DNA from: Amblyomma americanum
Taxonomy: Eukaryota > Arthropoda > Arachnida > Ixodida > Ixodidae
Assembly: GCF_052857255.1 (NCBI RefSeq)
Contig: NC_135497.1
Span: 186,642,109-186,706,108, forward strand
Length of the DNA: 64,000 nt
Direction of reading: 5' to 3'
Shown here piece by piece: positions 46,928 to 57,915 of the stretch. The position numbers and the translations under genes were made by a program. Every line of letters begins with the position of its first letter. The first letter of the stretch is position 1. The notes under the pieces are model-generated. The model was given only the letters and a program-made list of their open reading frames with translations, ran no database searches and was not told the DNA's origin.

Positions 46928-47323
46928 TTACGTCGGATTGGGTCGGTCCATTGCGTTCGATATTTCTTTTTCACACGCCTGTAGATGGTAGCGAGAGCCA
47001 TCGCAAGGACGCAAGTGTGGCAATTCTGCCGCGTCTTGAAGCATATACGGGGCCCCCACCGATTCGAGAAAAGCAGCTTTGCTCCTGGCTTCGTCGGGCA
47101 TGAAATCCAGGATAAGAAGATTGAAAGAGCGCGGTGTCGATCTCAATGGGAGCCGAAACGGTCTCTCCTGGATTTGTTTTTGTTCTTGTTTCCTTGCAAC
47201 CATTTTTCGCAGCCATTCGTTTTGGCTCCTTTCTTCGAACAGTGACCTCCTGGAGATGATTTCATTGCAGACGTCGTCGATCTGCTCCGACACACCAGAA
47301 TTCCAAGCCCCAATAGTGTACGT
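46928..47323 (-). CDS. Unidentified open frame, possible exon (hypothetical)
   Basis: Stop-free for 131 codons on the minus strand and protein-like. It includes EQIDDVCNEIISRRSLFEER, NEWLRKMVARKQEQKQIQER, and SFNLLILDFMPDEARSKAAF. There is no ATG near the upstream stop; the track-like GTG at 47293 is not a credible start. The Glu/Arg/Gln-rich first half could be helical. No family is recognised. Confidence 0.3.
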   Translation of the reverse strand, partial: TYTIGAWNSGVSEQIDDVCNEIISRRSLFEERSQNEWLRKMVARKQEQKQIQERPFRLPLRSTPRSFNLLILDFMPDEARSKAAFLESVGAPYMLQDAAELPHLRPCDGSRYHLQACEKEISNAMDRPNPT

Positions 47324-48093
47324 TCATTGTTGAATACATGCCCGCTTAGCCGTATTTCGTGAGTGGAATAGCGTCTGAATTAAGCTCGTTTACTTGTCCC
47401 ACGTTTTCGACGCAACCAGACGCGCCATTCACACAATCATTAAAAAAAATAACTTCATGGGAAAGCTTTTGGGCGTTACTGTTTGTCTCAGAAGCCATCT
47501 GCCTAGCTGGATGTGTTCGTGTTTGGCTTTTCCAAATCGTGGGCTTATGGCTAATTTAGCACACTGAAACCAACGTGGCGAAAATGGCACGCGATGTATT
47601 ACAGCGCCACGCAAGTAGCTCACGCGAGTACCGATGACATCGCTATGAGGTTTTCTTCTTTTCTGTTTCTTTTTTTTTTGAATGAAAAGTAGTGGTTGAA
47701 TAGTCTAGGCAGTTTGTGCAGCTCTGTCTAGAACATGCGCCCGTAATCGAATTTCGCTGTGTGTCCCTCTTAATGTACCGAAAAATTCAAGGAAAACCGA
47801 TTGCACTAAACTGTGAACACAGAATCTGCCTTTAAAAAAATATCAAGAAAAGCTTTTATGAGACCAGGCAACTATAAGATACAGAAAAGCAATTTCTCTT
47901 CAAAGTGAAAGCATAAACGGGTATTTTAAAACTATTCTGCCATGCAAAAATACCCGAATGGCTTTTGGTAGAGAAAACAACAACAACAAAAACCCCTGTC
48001 CATCGTGTGGTCCATACAGAGAGCTAATTGTTCGCTTTAAAGGGACCTAATAAAGCCACTCTACTCGATTATAGTTACCTGCTGTCTGAGTTG
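47324..48093. other. No gene seen
   Basis: No recognised feature. Confidence 0.3.
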
Positions 48094-48852
48094 CACCAGG
48101 CGTCCCCCTAAACGCAATCAAACTTTTTTTTTAAGACGAAGTGTCCTGGGGCGACTGAAACCAACTCAGTGCTGTTTTCGTTCCTCGAAGTAGGTAATCA
48201 GTTCAACTAATTAGGTAACATTTAAAATATTGGCTCCTGGAATAATATGTCAAGTAGAGAGTTGTGGGTCATCTTGAAAAACAGCCGGCTGATATGTTTG
48301 CAACAAGGTGCTGTTTATGTAGCTTCATTTATCGTCTAAAAGAAAGCATAATAAATTCAAAATCCGCCACTTGACAGCGGTGCTAGTTGAGCCTTTGAGA
48401 CGGGATATCCGAGAGAAAAATCTAATCTCATATCCTGCACCGAATGCAACCGCAAAGCCATGTCGGAAACAGCGTTCCGGAGATGAGCGGATTTTTTCAT
48501 CTCTCAGCGCGTCTTCAGGCGCTCAAGTAGCGCCGCCGTAAAGTGGTGAATTTTGAATTTCGCGCGCTTTCTTTCGCAGCCGGTAAAAAAGGCTACGTAA
48601 ACAGTAGCTTGTTGCAAACATATCAGCCGGCTGTTTTCCAAGTGATCTACAACTTTCCCATCGAGACTTTTTTTTCCTCAAAGACAATAATTAAAAAGTT
48701 AGCTAGTTGGTCATAACTAATTAACTAAGTTTGCAGAACGAAAAAAATCCTGCAGTAGGTGACACAGCTCTTAACACCAGTGAGCTAGTTTCACTTGTCT
48801 AGGACAGATTGTCTATCCTAAAAACTGTTACATTTAGCTGGGACGCCCGGTA
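48094..48852. mobile_element. Near-palindromic DNA element (long inverted-repeat MITE)
   Basis: The ends CACCAGGCGTCCCCCTAAA (left) and TTTAGCTGGGACGCCCGGT (right) are inverted copies. The arms remain complementary deep inside: AACAGCCGGCTGATATGTTTGC with GCAACA on the left (48281-48306) is repeated in inverse on the right (48612-48640). The 759-bp element could fold nearly end to end around about 48470. There is no coding capacity. The CCGGGCGTCCCAGCTAAA-type terminus is one I recall from short arthropod elements. Confidence 0.8.
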
Positions 48853-49479
48853 TATCATGGAGTGCTTGATTCACCTAAGCTGGCTAAAAAAATAAGCCAG
48901 TGCCAAGCAGGACTCTTTAAACAACAAATAGTGTTGCTGGCAGTGGTCATTCCTGTTGCCTACGAAGAAATTCTTCTGTTTATCACATAAATGCTTGCGT
49001 CATATTCGGAGTGTTTAGATTTTATCTTCGTGTGTGGACGACAAAAACGCGATGCCTGTCGAATAAACTGGAGAAAGAGCCCCTTGAAATCTGTTAATTA
49101 TTAGCTTCAACATGATTTACGCCTGCGCGAAGCTTTCGTACCACCGCCTTACAGAAAGTTCTCTTCCCGCAGAACGAAATAAATCGGTAGAATGTGGGAT
49201 CCAGAAATCACGCGTCCACAAGCGAAAGTAGGATAGTGTCGGCTATCAGCACGCACCTTGTCCCGTACGTGATCATTTTCACAAGGACGGGCGCAAGCGT
49301 GGAAGGGAGCAAAGACGAGTCGGCAACAAATATACGTGATGCGTCTATGAAAGAGAGGTAGAACATCCGGGGCTTCTGACAGAAATAAAGTGAGCAAGAA
49401 CAACGAACGCCACGCCGAAAGAACGCGTGATCTATAGCTCCGGGAGGAACTACGCACACACGCGGGCCGATGGATCCAG
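48853..49479. other. No gene seen
   Basis: No recognised feature. Confidence 0.3.
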
Positions 49480-49740
49480 CGCCGTAGTTTTTCTTCGCCC
49501 CTTCTCTTTCCCCTGGCTGCCCCCTGTCTTTACACATTCCTCCCCTTTCACCTATCTTGTTCCCGCTTTCTTCGACACCCTTTACCCCCTGAGCATCTCT
49601 CTTCCCCGTCTTGTTCTTCAGCGACCAGAGTTATTTCCTCTTCTGTTCCTTAATGTTTAATTTCCACAGCGCTTCATTTTCTTCTCTTTCACCCCCCCCC
49701 CCCCCGACTTTTTTTTTCCCCTCTCTTGGCACTTGCCGCG
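49480..49740 (+). repeat. Pyrimidine-rich block with poly-C (14 nt)
   Basis: The + strand is dominated by C and T and includes 14 C at 49692-49705. It lies just left of a long purine-rich block. Confidence 0.6.
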
Positions 49741-49819
49741 GAGGGCTGCTCGGAGAAGCAGCGCGGTTCTCCGCCCCTGACGCCCGCAAGCCACAAATTC
49801 AATTTAACGGGGCCAGCGG

Positions 49820-50470
49820 AGCAGTTTCCCAAACGAGGGAACTACGGGCGCACACCTAAGCAAACGCAAGAGCAAGGGCAGAACGGTGTCGAGGAGGAGA
49901 AGGGTCGAAAGCGGAGCGAAGCGAAAGAAGCGAAGGCGCACCAAGAGCACTGGCAGCACTGGTGTCATGATAAAGACAAACACGGAGAGAGCGGATGCGA
50001 GCACACAGCGAAGGTTAAAGAAAGCGCCAGCAAAAGAAGCACAGTGTACATGGGGGACCGGAAGGGGGAAAAAAAGGACTGGGGACAGCAGCAAGGACAG
50101 CCTCGCGGGAAACAGAAAAAAGCGCGCTGGTGGAGAGAGCGCACCCGTGGAAGAGAGCGAAAGAGACACCGTATTAAGCGCGCCAAGAGGAACAGTCGAG
50201 GGAGAGAAGGCTGTGTTCGCGCAGTGCCGAACGGGCTCAGCAAAGGGTAGTCGTAGAGAAGCTGAGCTGATGAGCTCTGAGCAAAGGGAACTCGAGGGGG
50301 AGAAGGAGGAGATGAAAGAGAGGAAGAGATACGTGCGGGCTGGAAAGGAATCAAGAGCACCGAGACAGACAGGCACAAAAAGAAAAGGAGAAATAGAAGC
50401 GAGTCCGAGGGCAAAATAAACTAAACGGCGGCAGTGGAAAGCGAGGCGGAGGAGGAGCATTGCGGGGAAG
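49820..50470 (+). repeat. Purine-rich block
   Basis: About 650 bases of strongly A/G-biased + strand. Three overlapping frames stay open for 149-248 codons on both strands because TAA/TAG/TGA need T on one strand and A on the other. The products are Lys/Arg/Glu/Gly-rich or Ser/Leu/Pro-rich with no domain, so they are not called as genes. Confidence 0.55.
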
Positions 50471-50940
50471 AGGACGGGACGACGGCGGCGGAAAGTGCGC
50501 TGGTGGCGGTTTGGTAAAGCTGTTCCTGTCTTGCGTACGCGCCCTCGCAATGTGCAGCCGTAGACAAGGCGCTAAATTAGATTAGGGGCTTCGCGGTGTA
50601 TGTGCGCCCGCGTGCCGGTGCTGGAGAGAGCGGGATGGCGTGGCCCGTACGTGTGCGTGTGTGAGTCGCGGGAGCAATAGAGTGCGGGCGGGAAAGCCTC
50701 CCCCTCGCACCGCGTGACCCGCATCGATGCTGCGCTGGCCCCCTCGGGTCCGACGCGAGCGAGAGGCCCTGCGCCCGCATCGGCTCGGTCTTGTTCGGCC
50801 GCTCGCTTCGTTGGCCGGCCCCGGCGTGCTCGAGATGTTTGTGCCTGGAAGTCTTGTGTACTCGCTTTGCGGAAGCTCTGCCAGCGCCAGCACAGTTTGC
50901 CTCGGTTGTCGCTGTAGTAATAGTCAAGGTCGTAGGCAAC
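50471..50940. promoter_or_regulatory. CpG-rich island
   Basis: Very GC- and CpG-rich, following the purine block. The pyrimidine block, purine block and island together might be a promoter and leader, but no TATA box or convincing donor was found. Confidence 0.25.
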
Positions 50941-51183
50941 TAACGAGATTCATATAACGAGGGGTCTTCGCTTAAATGCACAACGCGATAATTGGGGCAC
51001 CTGCAGGACGACGAAACGTAGCATGCCAACGCAGACCAGTATTCCCCTCGGTTTTATTCATTTGTTCTCTTATTTTGTTTTGATACAGTCCTACTGGAAG
51101 TTTATGTGGTGTGTTGACGATTTGTGCTTGTCCCTGAGCGCTCCAGGCTGCAGTAACCTAGGCTACTCTTACAAAAATTTTGT
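50941..51183. other. No gene seen
   Basis: No recognised feature. Confidence 0.3.
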
Positions 51184-51548
51184 TAGATAGTCTATAGACT
51201 TTCCATAGACTTTTGTCAATGGAATCCATAGACTTTTTATAGACAAATTCTTTAGGCTAGTCTATAGAAAATCTATAGGTTTATGGCCATGCACTTTTAG
51301 TAGCCTTTTTCTACAGACAAAAGCATACTGAAAGTCAGACACAGGCCTATGCACCGTCTATAGACAATCTATTGATTTATGGTGGTACACATTTTGTTGA
51401 TAGAAAGTCTACAGATAAAAGTTTACTTGCCCAATAAACACAGGTCTATAGACTGTCTATAGACATTTCATGGAGTTATGGCCTTTGTCTATAGACACTC
51501 TATAGACCTCTGTCTACTAAACCTTCAGTAGATCATTGTCTATAGACC
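51184..51548. repeat. Cluster of TCTATAGA palindromes
   Basis: GTCTATAGAC or a one-base variant recurs near 51190, 51260, 51356, 51444, 51454, 51486, 51498 and 51539, with half-sites CATAGAC and CTACAGA between. Spacing is irregular, so it is not a simple tandem. A TTATGG string recurs about 80-110 bases apart, suggesting an older longer unit. No coding. Confidence 0.7.
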
Positions 51549-51908
51549 GTTGGAAAATGTCACAACACAGCTATCATAAAAGACATGACGATCAATATAC
51601 TTACAAATTTTGGAAGTTTAGTTTATTCCAAAGCTAACAGGCTGGGCATATGCAATACATACACCATAAAAAATGCCCGCCATTGTACTATTAAATGTTT
51701 AAAGTAACGGTCCGACTAGTTTCCTCAGAAACATACCTGCGACCTGTTCTCTGCTGTCAACATCTGGGCACGTCCATATGTACAGCGAAAAGGAAAAAAT
51801 AATGTAAGGGTAACTGAGATAAAAAGTTCTACTCCATTTCTACTCACGTGCAACGCAAGGCATATCTTGGCTATCCTACTCTAGAAAGGTAATCTTCATT
51901 GTATCGGT
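51549..51908. other. No gene seen
   Basis: No recognised feature. Confidence 0.3.
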
Positions 51909-52111
51909 TTGGTTTTACGGTTTTATGGCGGTACCACAGCGACTCAGGCTATGTGGAAAACATAGCGGAGGATTGCGGATAATTTCGACCACCTCGGGTT
52001 CTTCAACGTCCACTGACGTAGCACAGTACATGGGCCTCTAGAATTTTGCCTCCATTGAAACGCGACCACCGCGGCCAGCGCTGTCGTCCTCATCTTTTCG
52101 CTGGTAGCCAT
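51909..52111 (-). mobile_element. Ruka-type SINE with decayed head
   Basis: The body is clear (GCGACTCAGGCTATG, ATAATTTCGACCACCTCGGG, CAGTACATGGGCCTCTAGAA). The tRNA-like head beyond 52070 is strongly diverged and lacks a usable box B. Confidence 0.8.
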
Positions 52112-54779
52112 ACCAATTTACGCTGGTGTCTGTTCCAGTGAGACTGCCAATTGGCTACCTAGATTGAGGTCCAGAGCCCCGCAACTTCCCGCTCACGGAT
52201 GCAGTTTGTTGCGTCCTCTCGTGTTCCTAAAGTGTCCATAACCACGTGATGCGTATGGTGCGCACCTCCCGTTCTGTTCACAAGCTGTTTCCCGATTTGA
52301 TCGCTTCCGAAATGGAACTGTGGCCGATTCCTGTCAACGTTTCCCTACCTGGACGTGAGTCGATAGCTACCATCCGAGCCCTCGACCACTTTCATTTATC
52401 CAACTGCAATGGATCCCTGTGGAAAAAAAAAAGAAGCCTGCAAAGATGCTGTATTACCCTCTGACTTCGTTCCAGATTCTTGCTCCAATGGTTTCACGTC
52501 GACAAAATTTTGACAATCCCCACTACTTCAGAGAAAGAAAAATTTCGCGAAATTTCATATTGAATGATGTCACTTACATTTTTTGGTGTGGCACTGCAAA
52601 TCAATCACTGATTTTCATTTCTTCTCTATTTGGTGCCGGCTTTCTGCTGCGATGGTCACTTCGGATTCGTTGCCTCGACATCGATGTAATGCATACTTAT
52701 GCTGGCTTCATCATAATGGAGCTGATACCAGGAATACGCACATCCAGTCGAACAAAAATATCACTGGAGTTTTTTGCTCTTTAACCAATAAGGGCGGAGA
52801 GAGTTATGTTTGCATCGGTGTAGTTAATTAATACTTCACCCAAGGGAGCAATAAAGTTATGTTAACTTTACCTGCGACGTAGGGAACTCCTCCTGACTGC
52901 CTGTAAAGAGTGCCCACAGTAGAACTGGTTTAGTCAAAGACGAGGTGTTATATTAAGAGAACGACGAGTTTTCTGAATGATCAGGAGGACAGAATTAGGG
53001 AAGAGATGCCCAACAGTGGACCAGTTGAGGGATAAGTGAGAGGCAACACGCCACAGACTGACAGCCACTGGCCGCCACGCCAACAACAGGGCATGCGCTA
53101 CGTACAAATGGGCTACGCCGGCGAAAAAATTTGGGGTGCGCCGAGAGACGCATCACGCCGGAGGAGTAGGGCAATGCGCTGCCGGTGGGGATGCAGTGGG
53201 AGCAAGGGAAGATAACGAAAAAGGACGATGAAGGAGACGGTGACTGTTCGGAGTCAGCGCCCTCTCTCCATGTATGTGTGTACTAGGCGGAGTTTGAGGC
53301 ACAGACGCGGCAGCGCCTCCAGGCACGTCCGCAGCAGACGTACACTGCGGCGGTGCTCAGGATTGTCCGTGTTCGGCAAGAGCAGACGGGAGCGGTAGAA
53401 GGGAGCGAAACAAGCGCGGCCACAAATGGCGAAGAGCAGCCCTTATATTTAGTGTATGTCTGGTCTTTTTCGTTCCCCCACCGCGTCTCCTTGCTCGGGG
53501 CGACGTTGAAGGAAAAACAAAGAAAGAACAAAAAAGCACTGATGGCAGAAGAAACAAAAGATGGATGAAAAAAAAGGAGAGAGTAGGATTTGAGAAAATG
53601 ATGAGGATAGCGTGAGCGTGATCACGGGCGAAGTGCGGGAGCGCGCCAAACGCTCAGCTGTGCTGGAGCACCAGCAGCAGACTTAGTACCACTGCCTGCT
53701 GCCCTCCGCTTCCCCGGTGTGCTTTTCCAGACGTGTGAGCATTCGGTGACATGGTGCACGGGGAGGCTGGTCGGACATTTGCACATCCCTATTCCCGTCT
53801 TTCTCTTTGACCAGTTGGTTTGATGGGCACCAGGCAGCGAGGTAAAAAATCACGTGCACAAGTGATACGACAGCGTTTGCGTTCAGTGAGTGACTGTCTA
53901 GTTCGCTCGCGCCACAGCGGCAGCAGGCTGCGACCGAGAAGACCAAGAATATGCAAACATGAAAAAAAGTCTGCAGGGCCGCATGCTGACTGCTACAAAG
54001 GCGAGATATCTCGCCAGTTAACAAGTTTTTGTCCGTAGGAGGTTTTGTTTTCAGTTCCTGTTCACAAATTTTGTTGTTTATGCTGTAGAACATTTTTTAA
54101 ATTCGTACTTATTAAGGTAGTTTCTCTCCTTCCCCTTTCTTCTCCATGACATTTACTGTGCGCAGTGCCAGGAAGCACGACCGCGCAAGAGGCGCACGCT
54201 AAGACCGCTCACGTGGAGATCATGTTCGCAGCGATGTCGTACCGGGCTTGGATTCAGCATTTAAAATGAAGCACAGCACATCAGTCGATTTGAGCGCGAC
54301 ACCGATTGCGACTACGCATTTTTATCCAGCAATGAAATTACATTCTACCTTGAATTAGGTGAGTTCTGAGCGGCTAGCGCGATCCGCTGTTTATCTTTAT
54401 GTTGTCTCGGTGTCTTCGCGCAAGACGGATCGAGCTGAAAATTTGCCACTATATACTTGATAATAAAGATTATGCATTTCTGAATCGAGTACTGCCATCC
54501 GCTCGCTGTCACGTTATACATCGGGCAATTCAATGCAATATCCATTCCTATAATACTCTGTGCCCACGCATCGCTTGCACTGGTGGCACAGCCAAAAGAG
54601 TTACGCATCCACCATGACCACGCATACAGTCGCCATTTCAGCCTTGTCCCGATGATTGCTGCAGGTTCTGGCGAATCCTCAAAGTACAACTACGTGAAGT
54701 TTAATGCTGGGACAAGGCTAGCACAAACGCTGTTCAATACGCTGCTACCGTATTTTCGCGGCAGCAGTTGCCGCTAACG
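52112..54779. other. No gene seen
   Basis: Short open frames on both strands at 52246-52784, 53283-53649 and 53683-54093 have no recognised product. A GC/GA-rich patch near 53.0-53.6 kb is compositional. Confidence 0.3.
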
Positions 54780-55380
54780 ACAGATTCCGGGGGAAAATAA
54801 TTCGTACCGACGCACCTGCGCGCGCCTAACCGTGCCACTTCCGCTCCACGTGGATGCGCGCACGCACGCTCCTGCAGAGAGCTCGGGAAGCGGGGAGCTA
54901 GGAGCGGGAGTGGGGAGCAGGGACCTGCAGCCGCGCGGGACTCAAAACTCCCCCCGCCCGCGCTGCCGAACGCACTGCCGGGGGCCAAAACGCGCGGGCG
55001 AGAGCTGCTTCCGGCGATATATACTTAACCGAAACGTGACCGCAATGTCCAAACTTGCGCGAGCGCCGTGCACGCCGGCGCCTCGTTCGGGCCTGTGTGC
55101 GGGGAGAGCGCGTCGGATAACAGCCGCGCGGGAGAAAGCCGGGCCCGCGTGTACCGTCACGTACGCAACCGGCGGCCGATGGTTCTTAGCTCGCTTCTGG
55201 CAGGGGGAGCACGAGCACGAGAGCGTTTTTATAGACGCAGGGTCTCGCCTTAGCTGGTCGCGGAAAGAAGGCTGCCGAGCAAAGAGATGATGCCCCGCTA
55301 AACAACGGCATCGCTCGTCACACGCGTGATCGTCGCCGACGCGCCACCGGCGAAGTCAGCCCGGCACAGTCGCTTTGTCG
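54780..55380 (+). promoter_or_regulatory. CpG-rich island with TATA-like ATATATA
   Basis: GATATATACTTAA near 55015 lies within very GC-rich sequence. Frames over the island are open on both strands without family resemblance. This is a candidate promoter only. Confidence 0.25.
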
Positions 55381-56043
55381 AGCAGCTCAGATTTGTTCAG
55401 ATCCTGCACCATTTGAAACAGCTCCATAGAGGTGTGCCAAGTGTGTTCCCTGCACACACCTACATATAGTGCGAATCTGTGGCTTGGTTTACAATCAACG
55501 CTTCCAGAACTTTCTATCGGCGACATTCCCGAGGAAATAGTACCCATACTCCCGAGGATAAAAAGACAACTTCAACTTGCTCGGGAAGTTGTCATATATT
55601 GTTCTTGCCAGATGTCCGTGCAAGGTTGTTTGCACGGACATCACAGTATGTCGAAGGCGTATTCGCTTAGCTGCCCAAAATGTAGACACCTGAAATGGAG
55701 GAAAATCGAGTGAAATGTTGTCGTGAACGCTGCCGAGAGTGAATTTTACGGTTGGCTGGTGTCTTGATATGAAATCCAAATATACCATTGGAGAGAACCT
55801 GGAGGCAAGAAAGAGGGCACGGCCTGAAAAAATGGTAATAGCCGCAGCTTCCACTTTGTGCCGCATTTCTCCACTGGCCGGCCGGCGCGTAGGTCGTCTT
55901 CCAGAGACTCCCTGCGATGACTAACAATCGCGTATGACGGCGCTTTGTTTTCGTACACATCATTCGTGCGCTCATGAACACTTGCGCGCGTTGTTAGGAA
56001 GGAAAGCGTTGTTCTTTCTTTGGTCGCAAAATTCGGTTTCGGC
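55381..56043. other. No gene seen
   Basis: A GGCCGGCCGGCGCG palindrome lies near 55877. No gene was recognised. Confidence 0.3.
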
Positions 56044-56351
56044 ACAATGCTTGGGGGAGGGCGCTCGACTACTGATCCGGAGTTCCCGGGTTCGAACCCG
56101 ACCGCGGCGGCTGCGTTTTTATGGAGGAAAAACACTAAGGCGCCCGTGTGCTGTGCGATGTCAGTGTACGTTAAAGATCCCCAGGGGGTCGAAATTATTC
56201 CGGAGCCCTCCACTACGGCACCTATCTCTTCCTTTCTTCTTTCACTCCCTCCTTTATCCCTTCCCTTGCGGCGCGGTTCAGGTGTCCAACGATATATGAG
56301 ACAGATACTGCGCCATTTCCTTTCCCCAAAAAAACCAATTATTATTATTAA
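56044..56351 (+). mobile_element. Second-family tRNA-derived SINE with ATT tail
   Basis: The head holds box B (GGTTCGAACCC, 56089-56099); the box A side is damaged. The body shares the CGATGTCAGTGTACGTTAAAG / GGAGCCCTCCACTACGGC block with the Ruka-type copies. It then has its own tail: CTTCCTTTCTTCTTTCACTC, GCGCGGTTCAGGTGTCC and (ATT)n. It is full-length or nearly so. Confidence 0.85.
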
Positions 56352-57814
56352 TGCTTGGGGCTGTCTTTCGTTTTACCGATGGGCACCCAGCGAGCTTCAA
56401 CGCGGCGCGATGCGAGATAGGGTTAGGAAGGAAAGGCACGTGACTTGCTGCCATTGCTAAAACATGATCTTGCATTTCATTGCCGCCTGTCCGTTGCATC
56501 GTACTTGTGTTCAGAACTTATTTCACGCGTTTTGTAAACGCGTGACTTTGCCCCAATGGGCGCACTGGCCTACGTCGTATTAGTAATAATGAAAATGGCA
56601 CCAGGGAAGAAAAAAAATTGCTGATTTTCACTGAGGCGCTTTGGGCGATGCACAAGAAAGTTCAGTTGCTTTCTCTTTTGTTTTGTTTTTGTTTCAAAGA
56701 TGGCTGCATCTACAGAGCCGTCGGCATGGCGTCTATGTAGGCTTCCTCATATGGTTTGGTTAGCTTTTTTGCCGCAGCCATTCCACGGCCCTCTCGATAA
56801 GCGAGGACAGCACAGCAGTGCTGAAGCGTGCGTATGGCCCCACTGCCAACGTGTTTTCGCCTGCAGTGCCATGCACGAAGCCACGAAATGTTTCGGCCAC
56901 GTGGTCGGCACGTCCGGCTCTTCGGCGTGGGGCAAACAGGCGGGCCCCGGAGACTCGCGTGCGACGGTCCGACGCATCGATTTGTTGACGCGCACACGCC
57001 ATGCGGTCAATGGCGCTCGGAGACGGTCAGCACTAGGAACCGCAGTGCGGCCAGACCCGGCAAAACGAGAACGGCGCGCCGACAGGACGCGGTTTGTCAT
57101 TGCGCAATCAGAGAAATTCCCAGAATAAGCTTTTCGGAGAAAGGAAGACAAGGAAGAGGAAAGGATACGAGTGCGGCTCTGTTCCGCCCAGGGGAAACAA
57201 AACAACCTCCTTGCCTTGCACAGCTTGAGCAGTCAATATCGCCAAGGTTAAATTTAGGCAAGCTCTTTTTGGCAACGTGCGCCGGAACTTGACAGTCAGC
57301 TCAAATGAACTCTCAGTGCCAGCACGATGCTTCGATAATTAAACGTGCTGCCATAACCTGTTTGTCTCAAAATAAATGCAAGCTGCAATTCTGGAAACAA
57401 AACTTGTCCTTCGCTTACGTCTGTCAACGCTCAGTAACGACCAGGCCTGCGTACAGGGGCGTGTCGCAAAAACTCGAGCCAAGGATTAAGCGCGTTATTT
57501 TTATTCTGTATTATTGGCAGGTAGTTGGCATACTTAAATTATTATTTTGACTTCATCGAAGGATTTAATTTTGGAGGAAGCTTCCAAGAGGAAGTTTTTG
57601 AGCGTCGTAGGAAAACCTTTTATTTTAGGCAACTTTTCATCGTGTCACCTATTGCAAATAAGTTTCTTTTGCGTTCAAAAGGGAAAGTCTACGAAATATT
57701 TAGAAAAAAAAAACGCACATGAGCACCCTCTCACGCGATATCAGCGCACTGATATGAGCCGCCCACGAATAACCATTCTGATCCTTGTCTAGCAATACGT
57801 TTGCGCCTGAAGAG
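56352..57814. other. No gene seen; GC-rich patch at 56.8-57.1 kb
   Basis: Frames of 80-154 codons overlap on both strands over the GC-rich patch. One minus-strand frame (56760-57002) is protein-like in places (LSSLIERAVEWLR) but has no family and is left uncalled. Confidence 0.3.
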
Positions 57815-57915
57815 TATAGTAAGTTGAACCTCGTTATCACGAAGTCGAAGCGGCCCCGCGAGTTATTCGATATAGCCGTTGCTTGCGTCATAGATGTACG
57901 CGGCCTTCGTTGAAA
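57815..57915 (+). repeat. Possible pogo/Tigger-like scrap
   Basis: AGTTGAACCTCGTTATCACG followed by AAGTCGA resembles the ends of short elements common in ticks (GAACCTCGTTATAACGAA). No matching opposite end was found. Confidence 0.3.

Noticed and set aside
50266..50285. CTGATGAGCTCTGAG string resembling a hammerhead box
   Set aside because: No following stem II and GAAA box; it lies in the purine-rich block.
49726..50550. Open frames of 149-248 codons on both strands
   Set aside because: The purine-rich strand lacks the bases needed for stops. The products are Lys/Arg/Glu/Gly-rich or Ser/Leu-rich with no recognisable domain.
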